From positions 2,604,001 to 2,668,000 of the forward strand of contig NZ_JACCBD010000001.1 of NCBI RefSeq assembly GCF_013409595.1: a stretch of 64,000 nucleotides of DNA. Reading direction: 5' to 3'. The notes beneath the pieces were generated by a model. It was given only the letters and a program-made list of their open reading frames with translations, had not been told where the DNA came from and ran no database searches. Both the position numbers and the translations under genes were made by a program. Positions 8,826 through 17,818 of this stretch are shown here, in pieces; the first letter of the stretch is position 1, and every line of letters begins with the position of its first letter. This stretch comes from Leucobacter aridicollis. GTDB lineage: Bacteria; Actinomycetota; Actinomycetes; Actinomycetales; Microbacteriaceae.

Positions 8826-8841
8826 GTTACCGGACGATAAC
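8826..8841 (+). promoter_or_regulatory. TetR operator in front of its own gene
   Basis: GTTACCGGACGATAAC is a 16-bp imperfect palindrome 53 bp before the TetR start. It matches GTTAGCGGTCACTAAC at 15618-15633, in the carboxylase promoter, at 12 of 16 positions, including both GTTA/TAAC ends. Confidence 0.6.
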
Positions 8842-8893
8842 CGACGAGCACCGTCTTCTCCACGAAACCACGGCGCTGGGATACGATGAGGCC

Positions 8894-9484
8894 ATGTCTA
8901 GTTCGCCCCGGGAGGTCGCCAAGGCTCAGCGCCGCGAGCGCTACCTCGAAGCGGCAGCGTCGCTCATCGCGGAGCGCGGCTTCAGCGGCGTCTCCATCGA
9001 CCTGCTGGGTGCTGCCGTGGGAGTGAGTGGCCCCGCGCTCTACAGGCACTTTTCGAGCAAGGAAGACATCCTGACGCAGCTGCTTGTCGGGGCCAGTGAG
9101 CGGCTCCTCGCGGGCTACGAGGCGATCATCGCGGAGGAGCTCAGCGACGAGGAAACCCTGCGCAGGCTCGTGCGTTTCCACCTCGACTTTGCAACAAACG
9201 AGCGCGACGTGATTCTCGCGCAGGAGCGCGAGCTCGTGAACCTCCCCGAGGAGCCCCGCCGCCGCGTGCGCAGCCTGCAGCGCCGCTACGTGAACGGCTG
9301 GGTACAGATCACCGAGCGCCTCATGCCCGACGCGAGCCGAGCCGACCTCACAGTCCGGCTGCACGCAGTCTTCGGCCTGCTCAACTCGACCCCGTACAGC
9401 GGGTCCCTCGCGTCGCCTTCGCGGGTGCGGGATATCCTCGCCGACCTCGCGCTCAGCGCCCTCTTCACCGCGGACTCGCCCTAG
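8894..9484 (+). CDS. TetR-family regulator, probable repressor of the acyl-CoA operon
   Basis: A 196-residue TetR protein. The N-terminal helix-turn-helix runs over about residues 10-60 (RERYLEAAASLIAERGFSGV, VSGPALYRHFSSKEDIL). The C-terminal ligand domain includes AVFGLLNSTPYSGS, a pattern found in TetR regulators that sit next to acyl-CoA metabolism genes. It ends convergent to the NUDIX/CitE/MaoC/carboxylase operon. A 16-bp palindrome in front of this gene also occurs within the promoter of that operon at 15.6 kb, supporting a role as its regulator. The ligand would then be a CoA thioester (inference). Confidence 0.85.
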   Translation: MSSSPREVAKAQRRERYLEAAASLIAERGFSGVSIDLLGAAVGVSGPALYRHFSSKEDILTQLLVGASERLLAGYEAIIAEELSDEETLRRLVRFHLDFATNERDVILAQERELVNLPEEPRRRVRSLQRRYVNGWVQITERLMPDASRADLTVRLHAVFGLLNSTPYSGSLASPSRVRDILADLALSALFTADSP

Positions 9485-9550
9485 CGCTCGCGACCACATG
9501 CGAGACCGCCCTCGCCCTCCGAGCAGGCACCGGATGTCGCGGCATGTGGC

Positions 9551-9620
9551 GCGGTCTCGGAGGAACAGCACGGTCTCGGCGGGCCGAGGCCGTCTCGGCG
9601 GAACGAGGCCGTCTCGGCGG
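9551..9620. repeat. Short tandem GTCTCGGCGG repeats
   Basis: Four copies of GGTCTCGGAGG, GGTCTCGGCGG or CGTCTCGGCGG spaced about 18-20 bp apart, lying between the convergent TetR and NUDIX genes. The last two copies share the longer unit GAGGCCGTCTCGGCGG. No function is evident. Confidence 0.6.
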
Positions 9621-9634
9621 CAATGCCGCCGCCA

Positions 9635-10435
9635 CTAGCGCTCGAACTGGAAGTGCCCCTGGTCACGCGGCCGGAACTCGGTGACGCCGTAGCCTGCCTC
9701 GGCGGGGATCCGCACGACGGGGTTGCCCGCACCGTCAAAGCCAACAGTTGGCGTGACCGCGATACGGGGCAGGCGCGGGGACGCCTCCACGGCCTCGGCG
9801 ACCGAGCCGAACGAGCCGAGTCGCCTGAGGTTCATGAGCGTCGGCAGCAGCAGCATCTCGCTCGTGAGCGACGGCACTTCGGCCGGTTCGACCCACCGCA
9901 GCGCGACGGCTTCGACCCCGTCCGCGGTCGGCTCTTGTTCGTCGGGCGCGCGGGCGATGAAGAAGTCGGTATCGAATCTACGCTTGCCCTCGACCGGGGT
10001 GATCCACCGCCCGAACGGGACGACGTCGTCGAGCGCGAGCCTGGCGGCAGCTGCCCCGAGCACCCCGCCAAGCCCGGCGGCACCGGCCGCCTCGGGGGTC
10101 GGGACCTGCGGCCCGGTCAACAGGCGTTCGCTCGGGTCGCGGGCGAGGAGCACGCCGACTTCCTCCCAGGTCTCGCGGATCGCCGTCGCGCGCAGCGCGG
10201 CCGACTCGTCGCCCGCGGCGTGGCCGTGCGCGACGGCCGCGGCCCCGTCCTCCACTTCGAGCACGCCGCCCGGGAAGACCAGCGCCGACGGGAACGCACC
10301 CCTGGTGCTCCCCCGTCTGAGCATGAGCACGCGCAGCGGATCATCGCGCACGAGGAGCAGCGAGGCCGACCGTCGCGGCACGACGGGCGGCCGCGGCCCC
10401 TCAGCCGCGCCCTGTCCGTCCGCTTCGAACGCCAT
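9635..10435 (-). CDS. NUDIX hydrolase, possibly acyl-CoA diphosphatase-like
   Basis: A 266-residue NUDIX protein. The Nudix box is split by an insertion: VFPGGVLE near residue 54 is followed by an Ala/His-rich stretch before AIRETWEEVGVLL (about residues 87-99), the REXXEEXG catalytic helix that binds Mg2+. A long insertion within the box is a feature of the NUDT19-like group, some members of which cleave CoA and acyl-CoA. It starts 3 bp after the CitE-like gene stop, as the last gene of the acyl-CoA operon, consistent with CoA-ester metabolism. The substrate is an inference. Confidence 0.8.
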   Translation of the reverse strand: MAFEADGQGAAEGPRPPVVPRRSASLLLVRDDPLRVLMLRRGSTRGAFPSALVFPGGVLEVEDGAAAVAHGHAAGDESAALRATAIRETWEEVGVLLARDPSERLLTGPQVPTPEAAGAAGLGGVLGAAAARLALDDVVPFGRWITPVEGKRRFDTDFFIARAPDEQEPTADGVEAVALRWVEPAEVPSLTSEMLLLPTLMNLRRLGSFGSVAEAVEASPRLPRIAVTPTVGFDGAGNPVVRIPAEAGYGVTEFRPRDQGHFQFER

Positions 10436-10438
10436 GGG

Positions 10439-11302
10439 TCAGCCCGCGGCTCCCGGCGTGCTTCCGGCTCCTGACGCTTCACCGGTTGCCGCGTCCTCGG
10501 CAGCGTCCGCGACCTCCGCGATGCGGCGCGCCTGGCGCAGGAGCGGCTCGTCGATCATCTGCCCATTGTATGCAAAGACCCCGCTCGGCGCGTTCGCCCA
10601 GGCGGCGAGCACGCCCGTCGCCCACTCGATCGCCGCGGCGTCCGGGAGGTACGCCTCGCGCAGCACCGGCACCTGGCGCGGGTGCAAACACATCGCACCC
10701 CGGAAGCCGGACGCCGCCGCCTCCGACGCCTCCTCGCGGAGCCCCTCGTCGTCGGCGAGATCCGTGCGCACCGTGTCAAAGGCCGGCTTGCCCGCAGCAG
10801 CAGCAGCGATCAGCACGCGCGCCCGGGCGTACTCGGCGAGCTTGCCGAGCCGCCCGTCGGGCGTGCGACTCTTGAACCCGCCGATGCCGGCGACAAGATC
10901 CTCGGCACCCCAGGTGAGCGCGGCAACCCGCGGGTCTGCGGCGAGCGCGTCGACGTCTCGGATGCCGACGGGCGTCTCGCAGAGCGCGATCACCTCGTAG
11001 CCCTCGAGGCCGTCGAGGTCGCTCGGCCGCTCGGCCTTCGGGAGCATGATGGCGCGGTACGGGGTCTGCGCGACGGCGGCGAGGTCGGCGTCGAAGAACT
11101 CGGAGCTGCGCGGGTTCACGCGCACGATCACGCGATCAGGATCGAGCGGCGTCGCGACCAACGCGGCCCGCGCCGTCTGCTTGTCCGTCGGGGCAACCGC
11201 GTCTTCGAGGTCGATGATGACGCTGTCGGCCCTGTCGAACGCCTTCGCGTAGCGGTCCGGGCGGTCGCCTGGGCAGAAGAGCAGTGCTGGACCGGTGATC
11301 AT
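10439..11302 (-). CDS. CitE-like CoA ester lyase (HpcH/HpaI aldolase family)
   Basis: A 287-residue TIM-barrel protein of the citrate lyase beta/HpcH family. Characteristic blocks are LFCPGDRPDRYAKAF, DSVIIDLEDAVAP (metal-binding Asp-Glu), RVIVRVNPRSS with the CoA-phosphate-binding Arg, IMLPKAE, and ALCETPVGI with the second metal-binding Glu. Family members cleave or hydrolyse CoA thioesters such as malyl-CoA or citramalyl-CoA. No citrate lyase alpha or gamma genes are near, so citrate lyase activity is unlikely. The start overlaps the MaoC gene stop by 4 bp. The last 15 residues are Ala/Gly-rich and probably disordered. Confidence 0.88.
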   Translation of the reverse strand: MITGPALLFCPGDRPDRYAKAFDRADSVIIDLEDAVAPTDKQTARAALVATPLDPDRVIVRVNPRSSEFFDADLAAVAQTPYRAIMLPKAERPSDLDGLEGYEVIALCETPVGIRDVDALAADPRVAALTWGAEDLVAGIGGFKSRTPDGRLGKLAEYARARVLIAAAAAGKPAFDTVRTDLADDEGLREEASEAAASGFRGAMCLHPRQVPVLREAYLPDAAAIEWATGVLAAWANAPSGVFAYNGQMIDEPLLRQARRIAEVADAAEDAATGEASGAGSTPGAAG

Positions 11303-11838
11303 GCGTCTGCCTCCGCGGGGCTCGCGGCGGACTCCGCGGATCCCGTCGCGTCGACGCCCGGGGCGTCATCGGGACGGCAGCGCATGAGCGTGGACCGCTT
11401 GGCGACCGCGACGATGTTGCCGCGCTGGTCGCGCGCGGTGTGCTCAAACTCGACGACGCCCTGGCCCGGGCGCGACTTCGAGAGGCGCTTGCCGAGGATG
11501 CGGGTCTCGGCGGTCATCGTGTCTCCGGCGCGCATCGGCGACGGGAACCGGATGTCGGTCATACCGAGGTTGGCGACGATGGTGCCCTGCGTGAGCTGCG
11601 CGACCGACAGCCCGACCATCGTGGAGAGCGTGAACATGCTGTTCACGAGCCGCTCCCCGAACTCGGTCGTGGCGGACCACTCGGCGTCAAGGTGCAGCGA
11701 CTGCGGGTTCATGGTGAGCGTCGTGAACAGCACGTTGTCGGCCTCGGTGACGGTGCGGGCGGGCGCGTGCACGTAGACGTCACCCTCCTCGAACTCCTCG
11801 AAGTATCGCCCGCGCTGTTCAAAGATTCGTCCGGTCAT
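11299..11838 (-). CDS. MaoC-family dehydratase
   Basis: A 179-residue hot-dog-fold enzyme that hydrates enoyl-CoA. The catalytic Asp and His seen in (R)-hydratases appear around EADNVLFTTLTMNPQSLHLD (about residues 33-52), followed by the FGERLVNSMFTLSTMVGLSV helix. The C-terminal half has RFPSPMRAGDTM. It is translationally coupled on both sides (4-bp overlaps with the carboxylase and CitE-like genes). In this setting it would add water to the unsaturated product of the carboxylase, and the CitE-like enzyme would cleave the resulting 3-hydroxyacyl-CoA (inference). Confidence 0.9.
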   Translation of the reverse strand: MTGRIFEQRGRYFEEFEEGDVYVHAPARTVTEADNVLFTTLTMNPQSLHLDAEWSATTEFGERLVNSMFTLSTMVGLSVAQLTQGTIVANLGMTDIRFPSPMRAGDTMTAETRILGKRLSKSRPGQGVVEFEHTARDQRGNIVAVAKRSTLMRCRPDDAPGVDATGSAESAASPAEADA

Positions 11839-13955
11839 CGTGCTGCGCCCTCCTTGGCTGCATCGCTCGGCTGCTCTTCGGCCGATCCTAGTTCAGTGGT
11901 GCTGGCGGCCGCAGCGTCGGAGTCAGGAGTGACCTCGGCGAGCACCTCATTCGCGCCAACCTGCTGGCCCGCTGCGACGCGGAGCACGAGCGTTCCGGCG
12001 ACCGGGGCACGAAGCACATGCTCCATCTTCATCGCTTCGACGCTGAGCACCGGCTGACCGGCGGCGACGGTGGCGCCATCTTCCGCGTGCACGGCGACAA
12101 CGGCGCCAGGCATCGGTGAGAGCAGTTCGGGGGCTGCCGCGTCCGAACGCGTCACGCGCTCGAGCACGACGTCCTCGAACCGCCACGCGGCCCCGCCGAT
12201 CGCGAGTCGCAGCGCGCCGGCGATGCTGCCCGGCCGGGCGCTCACCGCGCGCGGGTCGAACACGAAGTGGGCGTGCTCGGTGCGACCGTCGATCCTGATC
12301 TGGGCGGTGCCGCTCGGGCGCTGCGCCGCGTCCGGGCGTTCGGTCACGCGGACTCCCGCGGTGCGCCACTGCCCGTCGTCGACGCGCACGCGCGCGGCTC
12401 CGGGCTCGCCGGCAACCTGGACCGTGCGCACCGTGTCCGTCTGGCCCGCGACGCGGAGCCGGAAGCGGGCCGCCGCGTGCTCGCCGACGCGCCAGCCGAG
12501 GCCCGCCGCCCCGGGGGGAGATGCGGCAACCTCGCGCGCGTGGAGCACGAGCGCGGCCGCGGCGAACGCGGTGTCGTCAGGATCGCGGAACGCGAGCTCG
12601 GGCGTGACCCGCTCGATGAGGGCGGTGTCGAGCAGGCCCGCGCGCACGTCGGCGTCGTCGAGCAGCAGCCGGAGGAACTCGACGTTCGTGTCAACGCCGA
12701 GCGTCACCGTGTCGGTGAGCGCGCCCCGCAGCAGCCGGATCGCCCCGGCCCGGTCGGGCGCCCAGGTCATGACTTTTGCGAGCATCGGGTCGTAGTCCGA
12801 CGTGATCTTCGACCCCTCGGTGAGGGCGGCGTCGACGCGGACACCCTCGCCCGCGGGGAGTGACACCGATTCGAGCACGCCGCCCGTCGGCAGGAAGCCC
12901 GCGCGCGGGTCCTCCGCGTAGATGCGTGCCTCAATAGCGTGCCCGTCGAGGCGCACGTCCGCCTGGTCGATGCCGAGCGGCTCGCCGGCGGCGACGCGCA
13001 GCTGGGCGGCGACGAGGTCGACGCCCGTCACCTCCTCGGTGACGGGGTGCTCGACCTGCAGCCGCGTGTTCATCTCCATGAACGCGAACTCGTTCGGGTC
13101 GTCTGCCGACACGATGAACTCGACGGTGCCAGCGCCGCGGTAATCGATACTGCGAGCGGTCTCGACCGCCGCCTCCGCGAGCTGGGCGCGCAGCTCGTCG
13201 CTGAGGTTCGGCGCGGGCGCCTCCTCGATGACCTTCTGGTGCCGCCGCTGCAGCGAGCACTCACGCTCGCCAAGGTGGATGACGGTGCCGTGGCTGTCGG
13301 CGACGACCTGCACCTCGATGTGGCGGGGTCGGGTGATCAGCCGCTCGAGGAAGAGGGTGTCATCGCCGAACGATGCCTTCGCCTCGCGCCGCGCGGTCGC
13401 GAGCGCCTCGGCGAGGTCCTCGCGCGTCGCGACAGCGTGCATGCCCTTGCCGCCGCCGCCTGCCGCGGGCTTCACGAGCACGGGGAAGGTCAGGTCGGCG
13501 GAGCGCGCGAGAAGCTCGTCGTTCGTGAGACCCGGTTCGGAGACGCCCGGCACGACCGGGACGCCCCGCCTCGACACGCGCTCGCGGGCGCGGATCTTGT
13601 CGCCCATCACCTCGAGCGCCTCGACCGATGGACCAACGAACACGATCCCGGCTTCTGCGCACGCAAGCGCGAGCGCCGGCTGCTCGGAGAGGAAGCCGTA
13701 GCCGGGGTGGATCGCCTCGGCCCCGGTCGCCTTCGCCGCCGCGACGATCTGCTCGACGCTGAGGTAGCCACCGGCGCTGCCGGGCTCCGTGCCGTCGAGC
13801 GCGACGGCCTCGTCAGCGAGCCGCACGTGCGGCGCATCGGCGTCGACCGCGCTGTAGACGGCGACCGAGCGGACGCCAAGGTCGCGCAGGGTCCTGATAA
13901 TCCGGCAGGCGATCTCGCCGCGGTTTGCAATAAGTACTGAAGAAAACATCGCCAT
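11835..13955 (-). CDS. Acyl-CoA carboxylase alpha subunit (biotin carboxylase + biotin carrier)
   Basis: A 706-residue subunit. Residues about 3-450 are biotin carboxylase (SSVLIANRGEIACRIIRT at the N-terminus; ATP-grasp Gly-rich loop in KPAAGGGGKGMH; HLGERECSLQRRHQKVIEEA; EMNTRLQVEHPVTE). A middle domain follows, and a biotin carrier domain at the C-terminus holds the biotinylation motif EAMKM, with the target Lys at about residue 650. The long middle domain is as in 3-methylcrotonyl-CoA carboxylase alpha subunits. The start ATG at 13955 overlaps the carboxyltransferase stop (TGATG); a further in-frame ATG lies at 13949. An open frame extends beyond this start but reads as shadow sequence. 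Confidence 0.94.
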   Translation of the reverse strand: MAMFSSVLIANRGEIACRIIRTLRDLGVRSVAVYSAVDADAPHVRLADEAVALDGTEPGSAGGYLSVEQIVAAAKATGAEAIHPGYGFLSEQPALALACAEAGIVFVGPSVEALEVMGDKIRARERVSRRGVPVVPGVSEPGLTNDELLARSADLTFPVLVKPAAGGGGKGMHAVATREDLAEALATARREAKASFGDDTLFLERLITRPRHIEVQVVADSHGTVIHLGERECSLQRRHQKVIEEAPAPNLSDELRAQLAEAAVETARSIDYRGAGTVEFIVSADDPNEFAFMEMNTRLQVEHPVTEEVTGVDLVAAQLRVAAGEPLGIDQADVRLDGHAIEARIYAEDPRAGFLPTGGVLESVSLPAGEGVRVDAALTEGSKITSDYDPMLAKVMTWAPDRAGAIRLLRGALTDTVTLGVDTNVEFLRLLLDDADVRAGLLDTALIERVTPELAFRDPDDTAFAAAALVLHAREVAASPPGAAGLGWRVGEHAAARFRLRVAGQTDTVRTVQVAGEPGAARVRVDDGQWRTAGVRVTERPDAAQRPSGTAQIRIDGRTEHAHFVFDPRAVSARPGSIAGALRLAIGGAAWRFEDVVLERVTRSDAAAPELLSPMPGAVVAVHAEDGATVAAGQPVLSVEAMKMEHVLRAPVAGTLVLRVAAGQQVGANEVLAEVTPDSDAAAASTTELGSAEEQPSDAAKEGAAR

Positions 13956-15562
13956 CACATCCGAAAGATTCCGTAGCCCTGATCCGCGAGCGGCGCCCGC
14001 GAAACGGTGTCGAGCGCGAGGCCAAGCACCCCGCGGGTGTCGAGCGGATCGATGATCCCGTCGTCCCACAGCCGGGCGCTCGCGTAGCGCGCGTCGCTCT
14101 GCTCGGCGAACCGCTCGAGGGTGGGGCGCGAAAACTCGGCCTCCTCCTCCGCCGACCAGGTGCCACCCGCGGCCTCGATCTTGTCGCGCTTCACCGTCGC
14201 GAGCACGGACGCGGCCTGCGGCCCGCCCATCACGCCGATGCGCGATGTTGGCCACATCCACAGGAAGCGGGGCGAGTAGGCGCGGCCGCTCATGGCGTAG
14301 TTGCCAGCCCCGAAGGATCCGCCAACGATCACTGTGAGTTTCGGCACGCGGGCGCAGGCGACGGCGGTGACCATCTTCGCGCCGTGCTTCGCGATGCCGC
14401 CGCGCTCGTATTCGCGGCCGACCATGAAGCCCGACAGGTTCTGCAGGAACACGAGCGGGATCTTGCGCGTGTCGCAGAGCTGCACGAAGTGCGCGCCCTT
14501 CTGGGCCGACTCCGCGAACAGCACGCCGTTGTTCGCGATGATGCCGACGGGGTGGCCCTCGATGTGGGCGAAGCCCGTGACGAGGGTGGAACCGAAGTCA
14601 CGCTTGAACTCGTGGAAGCGGCTGCCGTCGACGATGCGCGCGATGATCTCGCGAGCGTCGTATGGCGACTGTGGCTCTGGCGGAACGACCCCGTAGAGCT
14701 GGCTGGGGTCGACGGCGGGCTCCTCCGGCTCGGCAACGTCCCAGGCGCGGGGCGCGGGCGCCGGCAGCTGCGCGATAATGTCGCGCACGATCTCGAGCGC
14801 GTGCTCGTCGTTCTCGGCGAGGTGGTCCGCGACGCCTGAGTCGCGGGTGTGGGTGACGCCGCCGCCGAGCTCCTCGGCGCTCACGACCTCGCCTGTCGCC
14901 GCCCGCACGAGGGGCGGGCCGCCGAGGAAGATCGTGCCCTGCTCGCGCACGATGACGACCTCGTCACTCATCGCGGGAACGTAGGCGCCGCCGGCGGTGC
15001 TCGACCCCATCACGGCGGCGATCTGGGCGATGCCGCGGGCCGACATGCGCGCCTGGTTGTAGAAGATGCGACCGAAGTGCTCGCGGTCCGGGAAGACGTC
15101 GTCTTGCAGCGGCAGGAACGCGCCGCCCGAGTCGACGAGGCTCACGCAGGGCAGCTCGTTTTCGGCGGCGATCTCCTGCGCGCGGAGGTGCTTCTTCACT
15201 GTCAGCGGCATGTACGTGCCGCCCTTCACCGTCGGGTCGTTCGCGATGATCATCACCTTGCGGCCGTGGATCTCACCGACGGCCGTGATGAGTCCCGCGG
15301 CGGGGATGTCCTCGTCGTAGACGCCGTCGGCCGCGAGGGCTCCGACCTCGAGGAGCGCACTCCCCCGGTCGACGAGGCGCTCGACGCGCTCTCGCGGCAG
15401 CAGTTTGCCGCGCCCGACGTGGCGCTCGCGCGACGCTTCGCTGCCGCCAAGCGCGATCTCCGCGAGGCGCTCGCGCAGCTCTGTGACGGCCGCCCTGTGC
15501 GCCTCTTCGTTCGCGCGGTACTCGGCGCTTGCAGGTCTCGCCTGGCTCGCGAGAGTCTCCAT
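13955..15562 (-). CDS. Acyl-CoA carboxylase beta subunit (carboxyltransferase), MCC-like
   Basis: A 535-residue carboxyltransferase with two crotonase-type halves. It transfers the carboxyl group from biotin to an acyl-CoA. Visible blocks are [70 protein letters not shown] and, in the second half, [15 protein letters not shown] and [12 protein letters not shown]. The K-H-L-R-A and DSGGAFLP blocks fit 3-methylcrotonyl-CoA carboxylase beta chains better than propionyl-CoA ones, so leucine or related branched-chain degradation is the best guess. ATG at 15562 is preferred because GGAAGGGGA stands just upstream. It is the first gene of the operon, driven by the promoter at 15616-15644. Confidence 0.92.
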   Translation of the reverse strand: METLASQARPASAEYRANEEAHRAAVTELRERLAEIALGGSEASRERHVGRGKLLPRERVERLVDRGSALLEVGALAADGVYDEDIPAAGLITAVGEIHGRKVMIIANDPTVKGGTYMPLTVKKHLRAQEIAAENELPCVSLVDSGGAFLPLQDDVFPDREHFGRIFYNQARMSARGIAQIAAVMGSSTAGGAYVPAMSDEVVIVREQGTIFLGGPPLVRAATGEVVSAEELGGGVTHTRDSGVADHLAENDEHALEIVRDIIAQLPAPAPRAWDVAEPEEPAVDPSQLYGVVPPEPQSPYDAREIIARIVDGSRFHEFKRDFGSTLVTGFAHIEGHPVGIIANNGVLFAESAQKGAHFVQLCDTRKIPLVFLQNLSGFMVGREYERGGIAKHGAKMVTAVACARVPKLTVIVGGSFGAGNYAMSGRAYSPRFLWMWPTSRIGVMGGPQAASVLATVKRDKIEAAGGTWSAEEEAEFSRPTLERFAEQSDARYASARLWDDGIIDPLDTRGVLGLALDTVSRAPLADQGYGIFRM

Positions 15563-15615
15563 CGACGTCCCCTTCCGGTTCACGGTCGAGCGCGTCTGTG
15601 CGCCCGCTCGAAATT

Positions 15616-15644
15616 AGGTTAGCGGTCACTAACTGAATTGTCTA
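15616..15644 (-). promoter_or_regulatory. Promoter and TetR operator of the acyl-CoA carboxylase operon
   Basis: On the minus strand TAGACA (-35, 15644-15639) and TAACCT (-10, 15621-15616) are separated by 17 bp. The 16-bp palindrome GTTAGCGGTCACTAAC (15618-15633, plus-strand reading) overlaps the spacer and -10 box, an ideal position for repression. A related palindrome precedes the TetR gene at 8894. Confidence 0.65.
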
Positions 15645-15694
15645 GCGGTGATCCATCCAGCATCCGTGCCGCCCACACCGGCTAGCGTTGAGGC

Positions 15695-16279
15695 ATGACT
15701 CCCGCTAACGTGCCCGTGCTCGCCCTCGTCCGGCACGGCGAAACCGACTGGAACCGAGCACGGCGCATCCAGGGCCGCACCGAGGTCCCCCTCAACGACA
15801 CCGGCCGTGAGCAGGCGCGGGGCGCCGCCGCAACCCTCGCCGCTCACGCATGGGCGTCCGTGCACGCGTCGCCACTCGGCCGCGCGATCGAAACCGCGGA
15901 GATCATCGCCGCGGGCCTCGGCCTCGCGACCCCCGCCATCAACGACGGGCTGTGGGAGCGCGACTTCGGTGAGGCCGAGGGGCTCTCCGTGCCCGACATC
16001 GAGGCGCGCTGGCCCGGCCTGAGCGGCATCCCCGGAGCGGAGCCTCTCGAGGCCGTCGCCGAACGCTCTGCCGCCGCCATCGCCGCGCTCTACGAGGCTG
16101 CACCGAGCGGAATCGTCGTCGCGCACGGCGCGATGCTCCGCGCCGGCATCGGACGGCTGACAGGCGTCGACGTTCCGCGGATCCTGAACGGCGAGATCTG
16201 GCTGCTCCGCCGCGAGCCGACCGGATACGCCGCGACGATGCTGAAGGCCCCGGCAGCGAGCCCGCTACTGCAGAGCTGA
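15695..16279 (+). CDS. Histidine phosphatase family (phosphoglycerate mutase-like)
   Basis: A 194-residue histidine phosphatase. The catalytic motif LVRHGETDWN is at residues 11-20, and the second active-site His lies in VVAHGAMLRAG (about residue 145); ASPLGRAIETAEII and ERDFGEAEGLSVPDIE complete the signature. Such enzymes dephosphorylate small phosphoesters through a phosphohistidine; the substrate cannot be told from sequence. It is divergent from the carboxylase operon. Its last 15 bp overlap the end of the convergent cardiolipin synthase gene. Confidence 0.9.
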   Translation: MTPANVPVLALVRHGETDWNRARRIQGRTEVPLNDTGREQARGAAATLAAHAWASVHASPLGRAIETAEIIAAGLGLATPAINDGLWERDFGEAEGLSVPDIEARWPGLSGIPGAEPLEAVAERSAAAIAALYEAAPSGIVVAHGAMLRAGIGRLTGVDVPRILNGEIWLLRREPTGYAATMLKAPAASPLLQS

Positions 16280-17743
16280 GGTCAGGCGCGCGAGGCCGTC
16301 GAGCAGCTGCGACCGCACCGGCTGCTTCGCCCACTCCTCGGGAAGCAGCTCGCGCGAGTTCGCGCGGTAGTAGTCCGTGACCTCGTCGAGGTCACGCACG
16401 AAGCTCGCCCCCCGCACGACCATCGAGATCTCCATGTTCAGGCCGAACGAGCGCGGATCCATATTCGACGAGCCAACGACGGCGACGTCATCGTCGATCG
16501 TGAAGTGCTTCGAGTGCAGGATAAAGGGCGGCCGATACATCCAAATTCGCACCCCCGCGTTCAGCAGCTCCTCGTAGTACGAACGCTGCGCGTGGTAGAC
16601 GAGCGCCTGGTCGCCGATCTCTGAGACGAAGAGTTCGACCTCGACGCCGCGCGCGGTCGCCGCGCGGAGCGCGTTCATGATCGACCCGTCGGGCACGAAG
16701 TACGGGCTCGTGATGCTGATGCGGCGGCGGGCGGTGTAGAGCAGCGACACGAACACCTGCAGGTTGTTCTCGGACGCGTACCCGGGGCCGCTCGGCACGA
16801 TCTGGCAGTCGAGGTCGCCCGGGAACTCGGTCTCGAACGATTCGATGTCGAGCTGCTCGAGGTACGTGTCGGTCTCGAGATACCAGTCGGCCTGGAAGAC
16901 GGCCTCGAGGCCGAGCACGATCGGCCCTTCCACGCGCACCATGATGTCGCGCCAGTGCAGGCCACGGCGAATGTTGCCGCGCTTGTTGTAGCTCGAATCG
17001 ACGAGGTTTTGCGACCCCGTGAATCCGACCTTGCCGTCGACGACGACGAGCTTGCGGTGGTTACGCAGGTCGGGGCGCTGGTATTCGCCGCGCCACGGAC
17101 GCACGGGCAGCATGTACGTCCACTCAGCGCCCATGTCATCGAGGCTCTGCGCGGTTCGTCTCCGGCCGGGATTGCGCACCGCCGAGATGTGGTCGAGCAT
17201 CACGCGAACCTTCACTCCACGCTCGACCGCGCGCCGCATCGCAGCAAACACCACGTCGGTCGTGTCGTCGTGCACGAGAATGTAGAACTGCACGTGCACG
17301 TAGTCTGTGGCGTCATCGATCGCGTCGGCGATCTGACGGAACGACAGCTCGTAGTCGATCGTCATCGCCGCCACGTTGCCGCGGAGCATGGGCTGCGCGC
17401 CGAGCGTCTGGCCGAGCCTGACCGCGCTCTCAAGGCCGGGCGACATCGCGTCGATATCCGAGATCAGGCCCTGGTTCTCGCGCTCCGCGAGGCTCGAGAC
17501 GAGCTTGTTGATCGCGTCCTGCTTCGCCTCGCGGTGCTTCGGGAGCCGGTTGCTGCCGATGATGAGAAACACGATGAGTCCCGGCACCGGCAGCAGGAAG
17601 ATCGCGAGCAGCCAGGCCATGCCCGAGGTTGGGCGGCGGTTGCGCGGCACCACAAACAGCGCGACAACGCGGATCGCCATGTCGATGGTGAGCGCGACGG
17701 CAGCGCCAATCGCGGGCCAGTTCCAGCCGGAAAAGAACTCCAT
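16265..17743 (-). CDS. cls: Cardiolipin synthase (phospholipase D family)
   Basis: A 492-residue membrane enzyme that joins two phosphatidylglycerols into cardiolipin. The N-terminal 60 residues give two transmembrane helices with an ER-type arrangement (VALTIDMAIRVVALFVV; MAWLLAIFLLPVPGLIVFLI). Two PLD catalytic motifs follow: NHRKLVVVDGKVGFTGSQN (HxK near residue 231) and LHSKHFTIDDDVAVVGSSN (HxK near residue 410). Length agrees with bacterial ClsA. It is transcribed alone, convergent with the histidine phosphatase gene. Confidence 0.94.
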   Translation of the reverse strand: MEFFSGWNWPAIGAAVALTIDMAIRVVALFVVPRNRRPTSGMAWLLAIFLLPVPGLIVFLIIGSNRLPKHREAKQDAINKLVSSLAERENQGLISDIDAMSPGLESAVRLGQTLGAQPMLRGNVAAMTIDYELSFRQIADAIDDATDYVHVQFYILVHDDTTDVVFAAMRRAVERGVKVRVMLDHISAVRNPGRRRTAQSLDDMGAEWTYMLPVRPWRGEYQRPDLRNHRKLVVVDGKVGFTGSQNLVDSSYNKRGNIRRGLHWRDIMVRVEGPIVLGLEAVFQADWYLETDTYLEQLDIESFETEFPGDLDCQIVPSGPGYASENNLQVFVSLLYTARRRISITSPYFVPDGSIMNALRAATARGVEVELFVSEIGDQALVYHAQRSYYEELLNAGVRIWMYRPPFILHSKHFTIDDDVAVVGSSNMDPRSFGLNMEISMVVRGASFVRDLDEVTDYYRANSRELLPEEWAKQPVRSQLLDGLARLTSALQ

Positions 17744-17818
17744 GTCGGCCCTTTCCCTGGAACTACAGCAGCGACGCGGAGACCCGCGCCTGCATTAACT
17801 GTAGCGAAAAAGCGGGAG

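Noticed and set aside
13956..14261. N-terminal extension of the biotin carboxylase
   Set aside because: The extra 102 codons overlap the carboxyltransferase gene in another frame and read as Arg/Ala-rich shadow; the conserved start is [14 protein letters not shown].
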